A stretch of 64,000 nucleotides of DNA from ZC4RG29 sp964521255. Lineage in GTDB: Bacteria; Bacteroidota; Bacteroidia; Cytophagales; Cyclobacteriaceae. A model generated the notes under the pieces. It searched no databases. It was not told the DNA's origin and saw nothing but the letters and a program-made list of their open reading frames with translations. The DNA is taken from positions 1 through 64,000 of the forward strand of contig CAZFRM010000010.1 of NCBI GenBank assembly GCA_964521255.1, in the 5' to 3' direction. Below, one piece after another: positions 63,091-64,000 of the stretch. The translations under genes were made by a program, and so were the position numbers. How positions within the stretch are numbered: position 1 is the stretch's first letter; the number at the start of each line of letters is the position of its first letter.

Positions 63091-63428
63091 TTTGAAAGAT
63101 AATGGATCGTAACGAATAGGTATTCCATCAATACTAAAGATTTTTAGATGAAGAACCGGATGAATAAAAATCAAAAGGACCAAATGTGGAGGATGTCTGT
63201 TTTCTATTTTATTCCAAACTCAAAAAATTACGCTGCTTGTCCGCTTACCCACCTTTGCCATTGCTTTTTGCTATTGTCTCTTTAAAATTAATTCCTGCCT
63301 GAGATTTCCGGATGTCGATAAATGAAGCCGTATGGCAGAGCGGAATCGAAATACTATCGAATAACAGCATGCATTTTTAAACCTTGGAGCGTTTCTTGGG
63401 TCAAAGCATCATAAAAATTTAAACTTTT
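63091..63428. other. gene-free interval between GH43 and the Spy-like gene
   Basis: A divergent intergenic region of about 340 bp. I see no supported gene, repeat or conserved motif, apart from AT-rich runs just before each start. Confidence 0.5.
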
Positions 63429-64000
63429 ATGAATATGAAACGGAACATAGCAGTAGTATTTGCCATGATGATGACGTCAATCATCTTTGCACAGGAGAAG
63501 GAGAATGCGCGTCCCCATCATTATCAGGGGAAAAGCATGAGTGAGATCCTTTCATTGGATGAGACACAATCGGAAACGATTAAAAAGATCAATGAGAAGT
63601 ATACGGAAGAGCAGTTGAGCATAAGAAGAGATTCTACGTTGTCGCGGGAAGACAAGCACAAAACCGGTCAGTCATTGCGCAAGCAGCGTGAAGAAGAGAT
63701 TAAATCAATTCTTACGCCGGAGCAGAATGAAAAGTGGAGTAATTATAAATCAGAACGTGCTGCCCGTGCAAAGGAAAAAAGAACGGAGGCGTTGGAAAAA
63801 CGTGAAGCATACTTGAAAAAGGAACTGTCCCTGACTGATGAACAGGTCACTAAAATGAAAGAAGCTCACAAGGATATCAGAACGAAGATGGAGCAGTTGC
63901 GAAAAGATGACAAGGCAGATAAAGAATCATTTAAAAAGCTGAAAGACGAACACGAGTCAACGATCCGATCCATCCTGTCGCAAGAGCAGTATCAAAAGTG
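63429..64000 (+). CDS. Spy/CpxP-like periplasmic protein, cut by window end
   Basis: The frame from ATG 63429 runs off the window end after 190 codons. It begins with a signal peptide (MNMKRNIAVVFAMMMTSIIF then AQ). The mature part is charged and helical, with LTxxQ-type motifs: LTPEQNEKW, LTDEQVTKM and LSQEQYQK at the end. These are marks of the Spy/CpxP family of periplasmic chaperones or sensors. Two similar halves suggest a duplicated unit of about 85 residues. The true length is not visible. Confidence 0.75.
   Translation, partial: MNMKRNIAVVFAMMMTSIIFAQEKENARPHHYQGKSMSEILSLDETQSETIKKINEKYTEEQLSIRRDSTLSREDKHKTGQSLRKQREEEIKSILTPEQNEKWSNYKSERAARAKEKRTEALEKREAYLKKELSLTDEQVTKMKEAHKDIRTKMEQLRKDDKADKESFKKLKDEHESTIRSILSQEQYQK

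Overview
The window is a chromosomal stretch from a member of the Bacteroidota, most likely order Cytophagales. The evidence is the menaquinone genes, a PorP/SprF protein next to a giant adhesin with a type B type IX secretion (T9SS) signal, a Porin_10-type porin, a YebC and a ParC of the Bacteroidetes kind, an IdeR/MntR-type box, and AT-rich intergenic DNA with possible TAnnTTTG promoter elements. It looks like core genome with small decayed patches rather than a large foreign island. I see no rRNA, tRNA, CRISPR array, prophage or intact insertion sequence.

Layout. 0-2 kb: remnant of a GH95 fucosidase and a zinc-type dehydrogenase without its structural zinc cysteines. 2-6.3 kb: mnmE, then a manganese operon (mntR and mntH fused to a UspA domain) with a DtxR-family box at its promoter and GCAGAT hairpin repeats on both flanks. 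6.3-16.4 kb: glycosyltransferase, dapD, a DUF3108 protein, a PAS histidine kinase/receiver pair, mscL, a toxin-antitoxin pair whose toxin is frameshifted, a 3-hydroxyacyl-CoA dehydrogenase, a lipoprotein, a fatty acid hydroxylase and a small membrane protein. 16.5-21.8 kb: parE-dinB-parC (topoisomerase IV), where parC appears to change frame at a run of ten A. 21.9-23.4 kb: an OmpA-like protein and YebC.

23.7-36.9 kb is the most distinctive region: a gene of 3650 codons for a cell-surface adhesin built from about 35 Ig/cadherin-like domains with a T9SS type B C-terminal signal, followed without a gap by a PorP/SprF protein and a PD40/OmpA-like protein. This resembles the SprB/SprF type of gliding or adhesion system. 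37.1-40.6 kb: a Wzz/BY-kinase-like polysaccharide protein, a half-size TolC-like protein and a receiver. 40.8-46.1 kb: a five-gene operon menI-menF-menD-menB-menE for menaquinone. 46.2-54 kb: phosphatase, RDD protein, a nif3/coiled-coil/TPR operon, lpxK and a porin. 54-58.6 kb: miaE, an exported protein often misnamed asparagine synthetase B, an orphan ABC permease and a small outer-membrane barrel; this block lies between two near-identical copies of a 117-131 bp intergenic repeat. 58.8-60.4 kb: a GbsR/MarR regulator and a methyltransferase, each preceded by the same palindromic operator. 60.4-64 kb: SRPBCC remnant, DsrE-like protein, small conserved protein, GH43 glycosidase and the start of a Spy-like periplasmic protein cut by the window end.

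All family assignments are from reading the translated sequence; no database search was run. Start codons were moved downstream in several genes where the longest open frame began with a TTG or with sequence that is clearly not part of the protein.
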